From assembly GCF_009884975.1 (NCBI RefSeq), contig NZ_CP041970.1:1860001-1924000 (forward strand): a stretch of DNA of 64,000 bases, in the 5' to 3' direction. The stretch is from Acinetobacter dispersus (lineage in GTDB: Bacteria > Pseudomonadota > Gammaproteobacteria > Pseudomonadales > Moraxellaceae). The notes beneath the pieces are model-generated. The model worked only from the letters and a program-made list of their open reading frames with translations. It searched no databases and was not told the DNA's origin. The first letter of the stretch is position 1. The number at the start of each line of letters is the position of its first letter. The position numbers and the translations under genes were made by a program. Shown one piece after another: positions 36,849 through 46,322 of the stretch.

Positions 36849-38213
36849 ATGTTTAAAGCAGAAAAGATTCTTTGGGGTGAAGGCTTATTTTTACGTCCTC
36901 AGCATTTCCAGATTCAAGACACTTACCATGAGCAACGTTTGAATCATACGATTCGAGCAATGATTCCACATGCCTATGGCGTGCAGAAATTAAAGTTCGA
37001 TGAAGTTCAACTTTCTACTCATATTCTAGCTTTGCAAGAAGTCGAAATCATTTGGCAAGATGGTGAAATTTATCATGCACCTGCACAAGACTTATTACCA
37101 GAACCATTGTTATTAGATGACCTTAATCTACAAGGTGAAATGACGGTTTATCTGGCATTGCCAATTTTGCAGGCCAATAAGAAAAACATTGCCGATGAAA
37201 CACGTTCAGTTTCTAGTCGTTATCATAACTATTTGACTGAAACACATGATCTGTTTACTGATGCTAGCCCTGCTGAACTGAATTTGTTACGTCGTCGTGC
37301 CGAATTCAAATTGTTAGAACAGCATATTCAACCTAGTCAAAATTTAGATGGCTTCTTATATATTCCAGTCGCTAAGATTAAGCGTCAAAGCTCAGGTCAC
37401 TTTGAGTTAGACAATAAATTTATTCCCCCTATTTTGCATATCGCGGCTTCGGAATCTTTAATTAATAATTTAAAGCGTACGCTCAACGTTATTAAGGCAA
37501 AAATTAAAACCATTCAAAGCAACAATCGTGAAAATGAACAGAAACTCATTGAATTCCGTTCGGGTGACATCGTTTCGTTCTGGTTAATCAATGCCTTAAA
37601 TACGGCTTATGCAGGCTTGAATCACCTGTTGCAATATCCATTGATTCACCCTGAGCGTTTATTTTCAGAATTATTGCGTTTGACAGGATCTTTACTGACC
37701 TTCTCCACTGCGTATGATGTTGATCATTTGCCACACTATAAGCATCACCAATTACAAGACAGTTTCCAACAGCTTGATCTGATTCTAAGAGATTTATTAG
37801 ATACCATTATTTCAAGTCGCTATTTCAGCATTGCCTTGAAAGAAATTCGACCGTCTTATTGGGTAGGTAGTCTCGAGTCCGACAAAATTACCCGTGATAC
37901 ACGTCTTTATGTCGCTGTTTCAAGCAGCATGATGCAAACCCATGAATTGATCCAAATCGTTCCATTGCGCTTTAAAGTCGGTAGTACCATTGACGTCGAA
38001 CAACGTGTAATTGCAGCACTTCCAGCTGTTCCACTCCATCATTTAATGCAAGTGCCGACAGCCATTCCAGTCCGTTCAGGTGTGAGCTATTTTGAGATTG
38101 AACCGCACCACGAACTTTATCAACGTATGCTTGAGTCAGAATCCATCTGTATCTATGTGCCTGCTGGGTTCCAAGATATTAGTATTGAACTGATTGCTGT
38201 AATGAATAGTTAA
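36849..38213 (+). CDS. tssK: T6SS baseplate protein TssK
   Basis: A 454-aa TssK (VasE/ImpJ) protein that links the baseplate wedges to TssL/TssM. It opens with KILWGEGLFLRPQHFQIQD, the family start, and later has GSTIDVEQRVIAALPAVPLHH and VRSGVSYFEI. Length is normal. It lies 16 bp after tssA and 10 bp before tssL. Confidence 0.95.
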   Translation: MFKAEKILWGEGLFLRPQHFQIQDTYHEQRLNHTIRAMIPHAYGVQKLKFDEVQLSTHILALQEVEIIWQDGEIYHAPAQDLLPEPLLLDDLNLQGEMTVYLALPILQANKKNIADETRSVSSRYHNYLTETHDLFTDASPAELNLLRRRAEFKLLEQHIQPSQNLDGFLYIPVAKIKRQSSGHFELDNKFIPPILHIAASESLINNLKRTLNVIKAKIKTIQSNNRENEQKLIEFRSGDIVSFWLINALNTAYAGLNHLLQYPLIHPERLFSELLRLTGSLLTFSTAYDVDHLPHYKHHQLQDSFQQLDLILRDLLDTIISSRYFSIALKEIRPSYWVGSLESDKITRDTRLYVAVSSSMMQTHELIQIVPLRFKVGSTIDVEQRVIAALPAVPLHHLMQVPTAIPVRSGVSYFEIEPHHELYQRMLESESICIYVPAGFQDISIELIAVMNS

Positions 38214-38223
38214 GAGAACAACA

Positions 38224-39030
38224 ATGACTCAACCAACAGGCATCCCTTCTTTATTTGATGATGGAAAAATCGGTTCAGGTCTCCCTACGTCTGAGCAACC
38301 ACAGAATAAAGCGCAAGTCACCAATTTGATTGACCTATTACATGATGGGTTTTATCTGGTTTTCTTAATTCGTAATCGTTACATTCCTGCCAACCCGAAT
38401 GATTTCCGTGAAAAAATTCTGGATCTATTAAATCGTTTTGAGCAACAGGCCAAACGATTGCAATTTTCTGCCGATGATATTCATGATTCGAAATATGCAT
38501 TTTGTGCACTGATTGATGAAACGATTGCGACACAACAAGATCCTGCTTACTTTAACTTGCAAAATACTTGGCTGATTAGCCCACTGCAATTGAGCTTATT
38601 TGGTTCACAACTGGCAGGTTATCGTTTTTTTGAAATATTGGAACAACTCCGTAGTCGTGGCAAAGAGCGCTTAGCTTCACTTGAAGTATTCCATTACTGT
38701 TTATTGCTTGGTTTTCAAGGCAAGTATCGACTGGAATCAGTTGAGAGCTTAAACCATCTCGTCGCTCGTGTAGGCGATGAGATTGATTATCTCAAAGGTA
38801 AGAAAGCGGCCTTCTCTCCATTTGCAGCGATCCCAGACCAGATTAAACATATCATTCACCATGAGTTGCCTTTTTTCTGGATTCTGATCTTCTTGCTCAT
38901 GTTTGCAGCACTCACTTTTGCGGGCCTAAAGTTCATGCTGTCAAAACAAAATCAAGCTGCTTTAAACCCTTATCAAAATGTGATTTCTGCACCAGCTGAA
39001 GAAGCACATATCACCATTCATTTGCCTTAG
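38224..39030 (+). CDS. tssL: T6SS membrane-complex protein TssL (DotU)
   Basis: A 268-aa inner-membrane protein: cytoplasmic helical hook domain (~30-210, with YAFCALIDETIATQ and FFEILEQL) and one C-terminal membrane segment (~218-238, FFWILIFLLMFAALTFAGLKF). The periplasmic tail is short and has no OmpA domain, so peptidoglycan binding must come from a separate protein; the OmpA-like gene at 19041 is the likely one. It interacts with TssM and TssK. Confidence 0.93.
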   Translation: MTQPTGIPSLFDDGKIGSGLPTSEQPQNKAQVTNLIDLLHDGFYLVFLIRNRYIPANPNDFREKILDLLNRFEQQAKRLQFSADDIHDSKYAFCALIDETIATQQDPAYFNLQNTWLISPLQLSLFGSQLAGYRFFEILEQLRSRGKERLASLEVFHYCLLLGFQGKYRLESVESLNHLVARVGDEIDYLKGKKAAFSPFAAIPDQIKHIIHHELPFFWILIFLLMFAALTFAGLKFMLSKQNQAALNPYQNVISAPAEEAHITIHLP

Positions 39031-39040
39031 TTGATAACGT

Positions 39041-39652
39041 ATGACTCAGGAAAGAGCAACTTCTTTACGCATATTACAGACCAATAAGAAAAAAACCTTA
39101 TCGCCTGTAATTTATATACTGATTGGATTTATTTCAGGGGTAATTTTTACTTCTCTGATTTTATTTGTATTTGTTATGGGTTCAAATTCTGCAGATATAG
39201 CAATGCCACAGCAACAACAAGCGATAGAAGAAAATCCAACCGTTCTGCCGAATGCAAAAGCGACAGCTCAAAATACCGATGAAGTTGCGACTATTCAGCA
39301 CGAAACAACAGAACCCGTTGAAGAAAATAACATTGCTCAACCAGGAAGTAATGATTTAAGCAAATTCTTCCAACGGACACCAGCAGCAGCACCTGCTCCG
39401 AGTGGGCAGCAGGTTTCCCCTTTTGCCAATGAGCCAAATGCCAAAACACCGCAAAAGGTAGCCTCTGTCAAATCACCACAAGGGAAAAATGAACCAGCTG
39501 CAGCGGTAATAAATAAAACCGTGAAGCCAACATCCCCTCAACCAGCTAAAGCCGCTCCAACAAAAGAGCCTGAAGCTGAAGTCGAAGCACCTGAAGCAAC
39601 TGTACAGATAAAAGTGACCCAAAAACCTTTTGCCGTAAATGACCTCAAATAA
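39041..39652 (+). CDS. Unknown single-pass T6SS-cluster protein
   Basis: A 203-aa protein I do not recognise. One membrane segment (~21-47, ending SLILFVFVMGS) follows a basic N-terminus (RILQTNKKKT), so the rest faces the periplasm. That part is Pro/Ala/Lys/Glu-rich and probably disordered, closing with a short strand-like end (TVQIKVTQKPFAVNDLK). Such tails often bind peptidoglycan-associated partners. It sits 10 bp after tssL and 3 bp before tagX, so joint action with one of these is likely. No enzyme motif is seen. Confidence 0.75.
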   Translation: MTQERATSLRILQTNKKKTLSPVIYILIGFISGVIFTSLILFVFVMGSNSADIAMPQQQQAIEENPTVLPNAKATAQNTDEVATIQHETTEPVEENNIAQPGSNDLSKFFQRTPAAAPAPSGQQVSPFANEPNAKTPQKVASVKSPQGKNEPAAAVINKTVKPTSPQPAKAAPTKEPEAEVEAPEATVQIKVTQKPFAVNDLK

Positions 39653-39655
39653 AAA

Positions 39656-40624
39656 ATGATTTGGCTTATCTTCTTCTGCTTCGCTGCAGTTGCGATTGGA
39701 TTGACGTTGCTCATGTCTTATGAGTTACGTCATAAATCCAAACAACTATTGCAATCCCTGCTCCCAAGCGGAAAAAAGAAAATTGTCAATGCCATGCAGT
39801 TCGCAGAGAATATGCATCAAGCAGCTTCGCCAGAAAAACTCCAATCTCATTGGCACCTACAGCAATGGTGGATTTTAATCGCAGGCTTCTTTTTATTTGC
39901 CAGTATTATGATTTTTGCGTTTACCCGCCCGATCAATTCCACACGAATTGAAGCAGAGTATTTGAAAGAGACAGACCCGCAGATTTATAGTTTACTCAAT
40001 GGTGAAATGCTCAGTCCACCACCCGATGTTGACGATACACTGATCCAAGATGCAATTGTAGAAGCAACTCGTTTAGAACAAGCGTATCAAGCTCAGCACC
40101 CGACAGATCCAAGCATTGACGCTTCTCAAATTGAGATTCCAATTACGCATTCGCATGGCAGCTTGGATTCGTCACTGGTTGATCGTAAATGGGACAAAAT
40201 CAATCCACGCTATAAGCAACGCTTGCTCATGGTATTTAAAATCATGAAAGAACAACATGGTTATGAGCTGGTTCTACTTGAAGGTTATCGCAGCCCAAGT
40301 CGTCAGAATATGTTAGCTGGTAACCCAAATACAACCCGAGCCAAGGGTTACCAAAGCTATCACCAATTCGGTTTAGCAGCGGATGTAGCCTTTAAGCGCA
40401 ATGGTAAAGTCGTGATTACTGAACGTGACCCTTGGGCTATGCGTGGTTATGAGTTATATGGTCAAGTTGCTGAATCAGTTGGTTTGACTTGGGGTGGTCG
40501 TTGGAAATCGATTAAAGATTATGGTCATACCGAATACCGTATGCCTGGTTTAAGGAAAACCAAGGAAATGGCTGAACAACTGACTGCTGAAGGACAGTTA
40601 ACAGCAAGAGCAGATGAGTCTTAA
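39656..40624 (+). CDS. tagX: T6SS peptidoglycan hydrolase TagX
   Basis: A 322-aa membrane-anchored M15-type peptidase. Two membrane segments (~2-21 and ~70-90) precede a C-terminal DD/LD-peptidase domain. The zinc-site pattern is visible as LEGYRSPSRQN, then SYHQFGLAADVAF (H and D ligands) and GHTEYR (third ligand). TagX is an L,D-endopeptidase in Acinetobacter thought to open peptidoglycan for T6SS assembly. It is last in the plus-strand arm and is followed by a strong terminator. Confidence 0.92.
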   Translation: MIWLIFFCFAAVAIGLTLLMSYELRHKSKQLLQSLLPSGKKKIVNAMQFAENMHQAASPEKLQSHWHLQQWWILIAGFFLFASIMIFAFTRPINSTRIEAEYLKETDPQIYSLLNGEMLSPPPDVDDTLIQDAIVEATRLEQAYQAQHPTDPSIDASQIEIPITHSHGSLDSSLVDRKWDKINPRYKQRLLMVFKIMKEQHGYELVLLEGYRSPSRQNMLAGNPNTTRAKGYQSYHQFGLAADVAFKRNGKVVITERDPWAMRGYELYGQVAESVGLTWGGRWKSIKDYGHTEYRMPGLRKTKEMAEQLTAEGQLTARADES

Positions 40625-40651
40625 AACAAATCTAAAGTACAGTAAAAAATA

Positions 40652-40687
40652 AATAAAGCCTATCTTTATAAATAGATAGGCTTTATT
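40652..40687. terminator. Bidirectional terminator after tagX
   Basis: A perfect 14-bp stem AATAAAGCCTATCT/AGATAGGCTTTATT with an 8-nt loop and TTTTA beyond. It lies between the convergent tagX and PAP2 genes. Confidence 0.88.
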
Positions 40688-40745
40688 TTAATATCGAATT
40701 AAAATATTTCAATAAAATATAAATCATACTAAAATTAAAATTATC

Positions 40746-41306
40746 TTAATCAACAACAGAGATGGGAATTGTTTTTTTAACTTTAAAAATAAATTCCTTA
40801 AATATTACACTCATCCCCAACACTAATATAAAAGCAATAATAAATGAGCCTAATACATCAAAAGGAAAATGAACACCTATATAAATCCTTGACCAACCTA
40901 CGATTAAAGCCAATAGCAAAGCTGCACTTCCTATTTTTCGATAGCCCGAAACTAAGTAAGAAAAAGCAATCGTTGCCACAGTCAAGGTATGTTGGCTAGG
41001 AAATGAAGAAGATGAGCCATGCCCTGTCAGGATGTGTCCGATTCCAAGGTCAAACGGCCGTGGATGGTAATAGATCGCATGAATGATCTGCGTGACCAAT
41101 AAAGAAACGACGATGGTGATAAGCATCTTGATAAACTGTACTCGGTATTTTTTATCCTTAAAAAACAATGAAGCAATTAAAAATACAAATAATACTGCAA
41201 TTAAATTATGAGATGCGAATAATGCAGCTTTATCTAAAATAGGATTTTGAGTTGCAGCCGAGTTAATCCAATTAAATAAGCTGATATCGATCGTTTCAAT
41301 TGACAT
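40746..41306 (-). CDS. PAP2-family phosphatase (undecaprenyl-diphosphatase type)
   Basis: A ~186-aa polytopic membrane phosphatase. PAP2 motifs are visible: YYHPRPF (motif 1, with the usual lysine side less clear), SSSSFPSQHT (motif 2, PSxH) and SRIYIGVHFPFD (motif 3, SRx5HxxxD). Short bacterial members such as BcrC/YbjG dephosphorylate undecaprenyl pyrophosphate, but lipid-phosphate or phosphatidylglycerol-phosphate activity is also possible. ATG 41306 gives the cleanest N-terminus; 41321 and 41354 are in-frame alternatives. It is divergent from the COG4705-like gene. Confidence 0.82.
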   Translation of the reverse strand: MSIETIDISLFNWINSAATQNPILDKAALFASHNLIAVLFVFLIASLFFKDKKYRVQFIKMLITIVVSLLVTQIIHAIYYHPRPFDLGIGHILTGHGSSSSFPSQHTLTVATIAFSYLVSGYRKIGSAALLLALIVGWSRIYIGVHFPFDVLGSFIIAFILVLGMSVIFKEFIFKVKKTIPISVVD

Positions 41307-41465
41307 CGTCAATCGTTCCATGATGGTTTGACGATGCAAATATAAAAATATCAACTTAAAATAAAATTAAATACGCTTAAAAACCAAACAAAATTACAAT
41401 TTAGTTTTAAGTCGCTATTAATAAAAAAATCCTAAATTTGATCTACCCTTCAATTGGAGTGAATT

Positions 41466-42230
41466 ATGGATAACAAAAATAGGCTACCAGAAGTATTAAG
41501 CAAAGTGCCTGAAGTGACTTTGCTGTTCTGGATTATAAAAATTGCAGCAACAACACTCGGTGAAACGGCTGGTGATGCTTTATCAATGTCGCTCAATCTG
41601 GGCTATATATTAAGTACATGTATTTTTTCTATTATTTTTATTGGCTTTGTTTCACTGCAAATGAAAGCCAAAGAGTACAAACCCTTTTTATATTGGGCAA
41701 CCATTATCTCAACCACAACACTGGGAACCACCATTGCTGATTATGTCGATCGCTCTCTAGGCATAGGTTATCTCGGAGGGAGTATTATTTTACTCACCCT
41801 ACTGCTTAGCTCGCTTGCGATCTGGTATTGGAGCTGTGGCAACATTGCGGTGAACAGTGTCCAGTCCGCAAAGACCGAAGCCTTTTACTGGGTCACCATT
41901 ATGTTCTCTCAAACCCTAGGAACAGCGCTTGGTGACTGGACAGCAGATACCCAAGGACTAGGTTATACAGGGGCTGCCCTGATCTTTGGTTCATTACTGC
42001 TTATCTTGATTATCTTATATTATTGGACCAAGATCTCTAGAACATTTTTATTCTGGTCAGCTTTTGTTTTAACCAGACCTCTCGGTGCGGTCTTAGGTGA
42101 CTTTTTAGATAAACCTCTTGATCACGGTGGGCTGGATTTAAGCCGATTCGGTGCTTCTTTTGTGTTATTGGCTTTTATCCTTGTTTGTTTAGTGTTTTTT
42201 AAATCTAAACCAGCTTCAACAGCACATTAA
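41466..42230 (+). CDS. COG4705-like membrane protein with four internal repeats
   Basis: A 254-aa inner-membrane protein with about eight membrane segments and no assigned function. It repeats one motif four times: TTLGETAGDALSMSLNLGY, TTLGTTIADYVDRSLGIGY, QTLGTALGDWTADTQGLGY and RPLGAVLGDFLDKPLDHGG, each of the form TLGxxxGD followed by LGLGY-like sequence. Spacing is 50-60 residues, so two helices per repeat. Conserved Asp/Glu in the membrane suggests an ion or proton route. TTGGAGTG provides a clear Shine-Dalgarno. A terminator follows. Confidence 0.75.
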   Translation: MDNKNRLPEVLSKVPEVTLLFWIIKIAATTLGETAGDALSMSLNLGYILSTCIFSIIFIGFVSLQMKAKEYKPFLYWATIISTTTLGTTIADYVDRSLGIGYLGGSIILLTLLLSSLAIWYWSCGNIAVNSVQSAKTEAFYWVTIMFSQTLGTALGDWTADTQGLGYTGAALIFGSLLLILIILYYWTKISRTFLFWSAFVLTRPLGAVLGDFLDKPLDHGGLDLSRFGASFVLLAFILVCLVFFKSKPASTAH

Positions 42231-42263
42231 ATCTTTCTTCAATCCTCTTCACTGCACATATAG

Positions 42264-42299
42264 AAAAGGGACAAGAAAAATTATTTTCTTATCCCTTTT
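42264..42299. terminator. Bidirectional terminator
   Basis: A 15-16 bp stem AAAAGGGACAAGAAAA/TTTTCTTATCCCTTTT with one mismatch and a short loop. It separates the convergent COG4705-like and NRPS genes. Confidence 0.85.
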
Positions 42300-42318
42300 A
42301 GTGATCACTTATAAATGA

Positions 42319-45300
42319 TTAGCTATGTTTCCAAGGTACTGCAGGTGAGCCAATCCATGCTGATTTTGCAGGAATATTCTCTCCTTTCATTACCAATGTC
42401 AGTGGACCTAATACCGCATGATCAGCCACATTGGCATTGTATAAAATGATACTACGCGAATTCACCACCACATCATTGCCAATATTGACTTGACCTATTT
42501 TCATGATGCGGTCTTCAAATAAATGCGTTTGTGGCCCAGAGAAGCTGTTAAATTCTGCACGGTCACCAATCTTCACACAGTCAAATTCAGTGATATCGGC
42601 GGTATCTAGATATACATCCTTACCAATCCCAACACCTAAAAGACGTAAGAAGAAAGGCAACATTGGTGTCCCTCTTAAATAATTCAAGAAGTTCGGAATC
42701 GCAACAGATTCATAGAGACTGGTAATCCCTTCACTAAGCCAAACGAACATGGTCCACATCGGTGCCGAACGTGGTTGATAACGTCCAATTAAAGCCCATT
42801 TCAATACGGTCACGATGACAAAACAACCGACACCATATAACAGTCCAGCCATAGTTAAAGCCAATAGCCCCATCGCAATACTATAGTCATTAATGACATC
42901 AATCACTTCTAAAACAATCATATAACCTACACCAATGGCGAGTGCTGTCGGTAATACAATACGTAAACCCTCAATCAAACCTCGCATGAAACGGCGTTTG
43001 ATACTTGGTTTAAAGGTCAGATGATCTGGATATTGCGCTGCTGCTTCACGCGCTGGCAACAATAAAGGTGGCGAACCGAACCATGTCTGACCTGAATACA
43101 TTTCTCGGTTATCTGGCGTTTTCGATTGTACCCCAATCAAAACATTATCCGGTAATACCGTACCATCTGCGATATATGCACTATTCCCAACAAAGCTGCG
43201 ATTGCCAATTTGAGTCGATTTCAGCGACATCCAGCCGCCTTTAATTTCTTCATCACCGAGCATCACCGCATCTGCAATAAAACTTTCTTCACCTAGTGTC
43301 AGCATTTCAGGAATTACACCTGTGGCAGTCGAAATTTCTGTATTTTTACCCACCTTTGCGCCCAACATACGAAACCATGTCGGAGCATATAGGGTGGCGA
43401 ACAAACCATGTAAAGTCTGTAAACTGGTCTCTAAAATCTGAGCTGCGAACCATTTACGATAATAGGTACCACCATGTATGGCATAAGTGCCTGTCTCTAA
43501 ACGCGGTAATACCAGCTTACGTATTGCCGATGAAATTAATGCGGTAATGACCATCATCATGGCACTGGCAGGAATCGCAAGAATGAAATAATACAGTGCG
43601 GTTTGAACATGATTATTCGGATCAATATTAAACACATTCACATCTAACCAATCCACTAACAAGAAACTTGGGAAAATCGGAATAAAGAATAAACAGGCGA
43701 TGATTAAAGCACTGATACTGTAATAGCCATATTCAGAAAATTTGCGTACTAAGGATAATTTTGGACGTGCTGCCAATGATTCAAAATCATCAATATGGCC
43801 TATTTTTTTCGCTGGTGTTCCGTCCCAAATTTCGCCTGCGGGTATCGTCGTCCCATATTCAATTGAGGTTAAAGCATTGACATGCGCTTGCGGTTCTAAC
43901 ACGGTATTTTCTTCCAATACTGCATAAGATCCCACATAACTGTCTTGTTTGAGTTGGATTGAACCCAATACGAGATGTCCGTGCTCAACCTTGGCATTTT
44001 CCAGATTTACGTTGGAACCAATACTGACCCCATCTTCAATCTTTAACAAAGATGGCATACGGATATGCACTGAGCTAATCGTGACATCATGCCCAATTTT
44101 TGCCCCAAGTGCTTTGAGATATAAATTCAGTAAGGTTGAACCAGAGAGTAGATATACAGGTGAAATACTGGTGATCCGATCCGCTAGCCACCAACGGAAA
44201 TAGGTCATCCCCCATAATGGATAACGACCTGCACCCACCCCTAACATCAGTAAACGTTTTACCGTAATTGAAACTGCAAAACTGGCAATAATCACACTGA
44301 CATAAACCAATAACGACAGCACAATCGCATAAGGAATACTGTCTCGTGTGCCGCCTGTGAAATAGTGATAAGTAAAGAATGGTGCCAACCATTGCAGAAT
44401 ATTGATCGAGATCAATACAGGAATCGTCACCGCCTGTGCAATTCCACACAGCCATTTGTAGCTTTGATTACGCGGATTGTCTTGTCCAATCTGACGATCA
44501 AATAAGGAAGGTTCAGGCTGTTCTAACATTAAAGCTGCAATCGCCCCAACTTTTCTCGCCTGATATAAGCTTTGAATGGTTAGATGGCTATATTGAGGGT
44601 GTTCACGTAAATTCGAGATCAGTACTGCGGCAAGTAAGGAATGGCCTCCGAGATCATCAAAGAAGTCTGAGTCTAACTTGATTGGGATATTGGGAAATAA
44701 ACGACCTAGAATCTCAAATAAAATCTCTTCTGCTTCATTCTGTGGCTGGTCTGATTCACTACGATCAATCACACTGGTTAATGGGCGAGCTTTCAATGCC
44801 TTACGGTCAATTTTCCCAGATAATAGTCGTGGCACTTCTTCAATAATTTCAAAGCGATTTGGCACCATATATGGCGGTAAACGCTGACTAAGCTGATATC
44901 TGAGCTGCTTAATTTCAATCGCTTGTTTTGCCTCCAACTCAGGTGCAATAAAAGCAATCAGCTGATCAATACCATCTTCAGCTCTTAAAATGACGGCAGC
45001 AGTACCGATTCCATCCAGATCACAAAGCGCTGCTTCAATTTCACCGAGTTCGACACGGAAACCACGAATTTTGATTTGATCATCGGCACGACCTAAACAA
45101 TGTACCTGACCGAACTCATCAATTTTGGCGAGGTCTCCTGTGCGATACAAACTGATTTCATCCTCATTATTTGCCCAAGGATTCTCAATAAATTTGTCTG
45201 CAGTTAAATCAGCTCGACCTAAATAACCTTGTGCCACACTCGGACCAAAAATACACAGCTCCCCCGTTTCGCCTTGAGCTAATAACTCTCGCTCTGCATT

Positions 45301-46317
45301 AATCACCAACATGCCGTAATTTGGTAATGGCTTACCAATGGTGACGGGTTTTCCTTGCTGTAATAATTCTAAACTAGCCGATACCGTGGTTTCAGTCGGA
45401 CCATAGGTATTAAACATTTGATGATGTGGTAAAGCCCAACGTTCCACCAATGAATCAGGGCACATTTCCCCGCCTAGGTTGATGATACGTAAGTTCGGGA
45501 CATCTTCTGGAAATAGAGCCAACAAGGTGGGTACCGCATGTAATACGGTAATCTGTTGTTGTTTCAGCGTTTGACAAAGTCGCTCTGGATCACTGACTAA
45601 GGACTTTGGTGCAATCCATAAGCTTGCACCAACAAGATAAGACAACCAAATCTCTTCAAAGGACATATCAAAAGCAACCGAGAAACCTTGATAGACCTTA
45701 TCCTGCTCTTGAATCCCTAAAATACTGTTTTCACTGCGCAAGAAATGACAGATATTCTTCTGGGTAATTACAATCCCTTTCGGCTTTCCTGTCGAACCCG
45801 AGGTATAAATAATATAGGCAGGCTGTTCAGGTGAGGTTTTGGCTAATTCCACAGTCTCATGCAGTGGTCGCTGCAATTCAGTATTGGTCCATTTCGTTTG
45901 TGGTACTTCTTGTAAGTGTTCATACCATTCATCACTGGTAATCATCCCCACTGCAGTAGCATCTTCAAGACAGACGGCGATTCGGTCTGCGGGCGTATCC
46001 ATATCAAATGGTAGCCAAGCCGCACCACTTAAACAAATGGCTAACTGTGATTTTAATAACTCAATACCACGAGGTAGCCATAAACCAACAATATCACCCG
46101 CTTTAATTCCTTTCAGCGTCAGATGCTGTGCCATCAATAAAGCTTGTTGATATAACTCGCCATAGCTCAACGTTCGTTCAGCTTCAATCAGGGCGACTTT
46201 TTCAGGAAATGTTTGTGCTGTTTCAATAAAAATATCAGCAAGGACTTCATGCTGTAAAAATTCTGGGTGGTGCTTACCACGAATAATATTTTTTGCGCTC
46301 ATCACACATTGATTCAT
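42319..46317 (-). CDS. Pls/PosA-family single-module NRPS
   Basis: A 1332-aa membrane-bound synthetase of Pls/PosA layout. The adenylation domain (~20-530) shows YIIYTSGSTGKPKGI, FNTYGPTETTV, YRTGDLAKIDEFGQVHCLG, RGFRVELGEIEAAL and GKIDRKAL. A carrier domain has FFDDLGGHSLLAAVL (phosphopantetheine serine, ~560). The remainder alternates ~6 membrane segments with three left-handed beta-helix blocks (e.g. KIGHDVTISSVHI; GSNVNLENAKVEHG). There is no condensation or thioesterase domain. The founding member makes epsilon-poly-L-lysine, but most relatives have no known product. It stands alone between terminators. A 12-bp leader stem overlaps its Shine-Dalgarno. Confidence 0.88.
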   Translation of the reverse strand: MNQCVMSAKNIIRGKHHPEFLQHEVLADIFIETAQTFPEKVALIEAERTLSYGELYQQALLMAQHLTLKGIKAGDIVGLWLPRGIELLKSQLAICLSGAAWLPFDMDTPADRIAVCLEDATAVGMITSDEWYEHLQEVPQTKWTNTELQRPLHETVELAKTSPEQPAYIIYTSGSTGKPKGIVITQKNICHFLRSENSILGIQEQDKVYQGFSVAFDMSFEEIWLSYLVGASLWIAPKSLVSDPERLCQTLKQQQITVLHAVPTLLALFPEDVPNLRIINLGGEMCPDSLVERWALPHHQMFNTYGPTETTVSASLELLQQGKPVTIGKPLPNYGMLVINAERELLAQGETGELCIFGPSVAQGYLGRADLTADKFIENPWANNEDEISLYRTGDLAKIDEFGQVHCLGRADDQIKIRGFRVELGEIEAALCDLDGIGTAAVILRAEDGIDQLIAFIAPELEAKQAIEIKQLRYQLSQRLPPYMVPNRFEIIEEVPRLLSGKIDRKALKARPLTSVIDRSESDQPQNEAEEILFEILGRLFPNIPIKLDSDFFDDLGGHSLLAAVLISNLREHPQYSHLTIQSLYQARKVGAIAALMLEQPEPSLFDRQIGQDNPRNQSYKWLCGIAQAVTIPVLISINILQWLAPFFTYHYFTGGTRDSIPYAIVLSLLVYVSVIIASFAVSITVKRLLMLGVGAGRYPLWGMTYFRWWLADRITSISPVYLLSGSTLLNLYLKALGAKIGHDVTISSVHIRMPSLLKIEDGVSIGSNVNLENAKVEHGHLVLGSIQLKQDSYVGSYAVLEENTVLEPQAHVNALTSIEYGTTIPAGEIWDGTPAKKIGHIDDFESLAARPKLSLVRKFSEYGYYSISALIIACLFFIPIFPSFLLVDWLDVNVFNIDPNNHVQTALYYFILAIPASAMMMVITALISSAIRKLVLPRLETGTYAIHGGTYYRKWFAAQILETSLQTLHGLFATLYAPTWFRMLGAKVGKNTEISTATGVIPEMLTLGEESFIADAVMLGDEEIKGGWMSLKSTQIGNRSFVGNSAYIADGTVLPDNVLIGVQSKTPDNREMYSGQTWFGSPPLLLPAREAAAQYPDHLTFKPSIKRRFMRGLIEGLRIVLPTALAIGVGYMIVLEVIDVINDYSIAMGLLALTMAGLLYGVGCFVIVTVLKWALIGRYQPRSAPMWTMFVWLSEGITSLYESVAIPNFLNYLRGTPMLPFFLRLLGVGIGKDVYLDTADITEFDCVKIGDRAEFNSFSGPQTHLFEDRIMKIGQVNIGNDVVVNSRSIILYNANVADHAVLGPLTLVMKGENIPAKSAWIGSPAVPWKHS

Positions 46318-46322
46318 TTTTA

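Noticed and set aside
44087..44455. 122-aa alternative frame inside the NRPS gene
   Set aside because: Same-strand overlap within a continuous 1332-aa coding frame; no independent start signal or family match.
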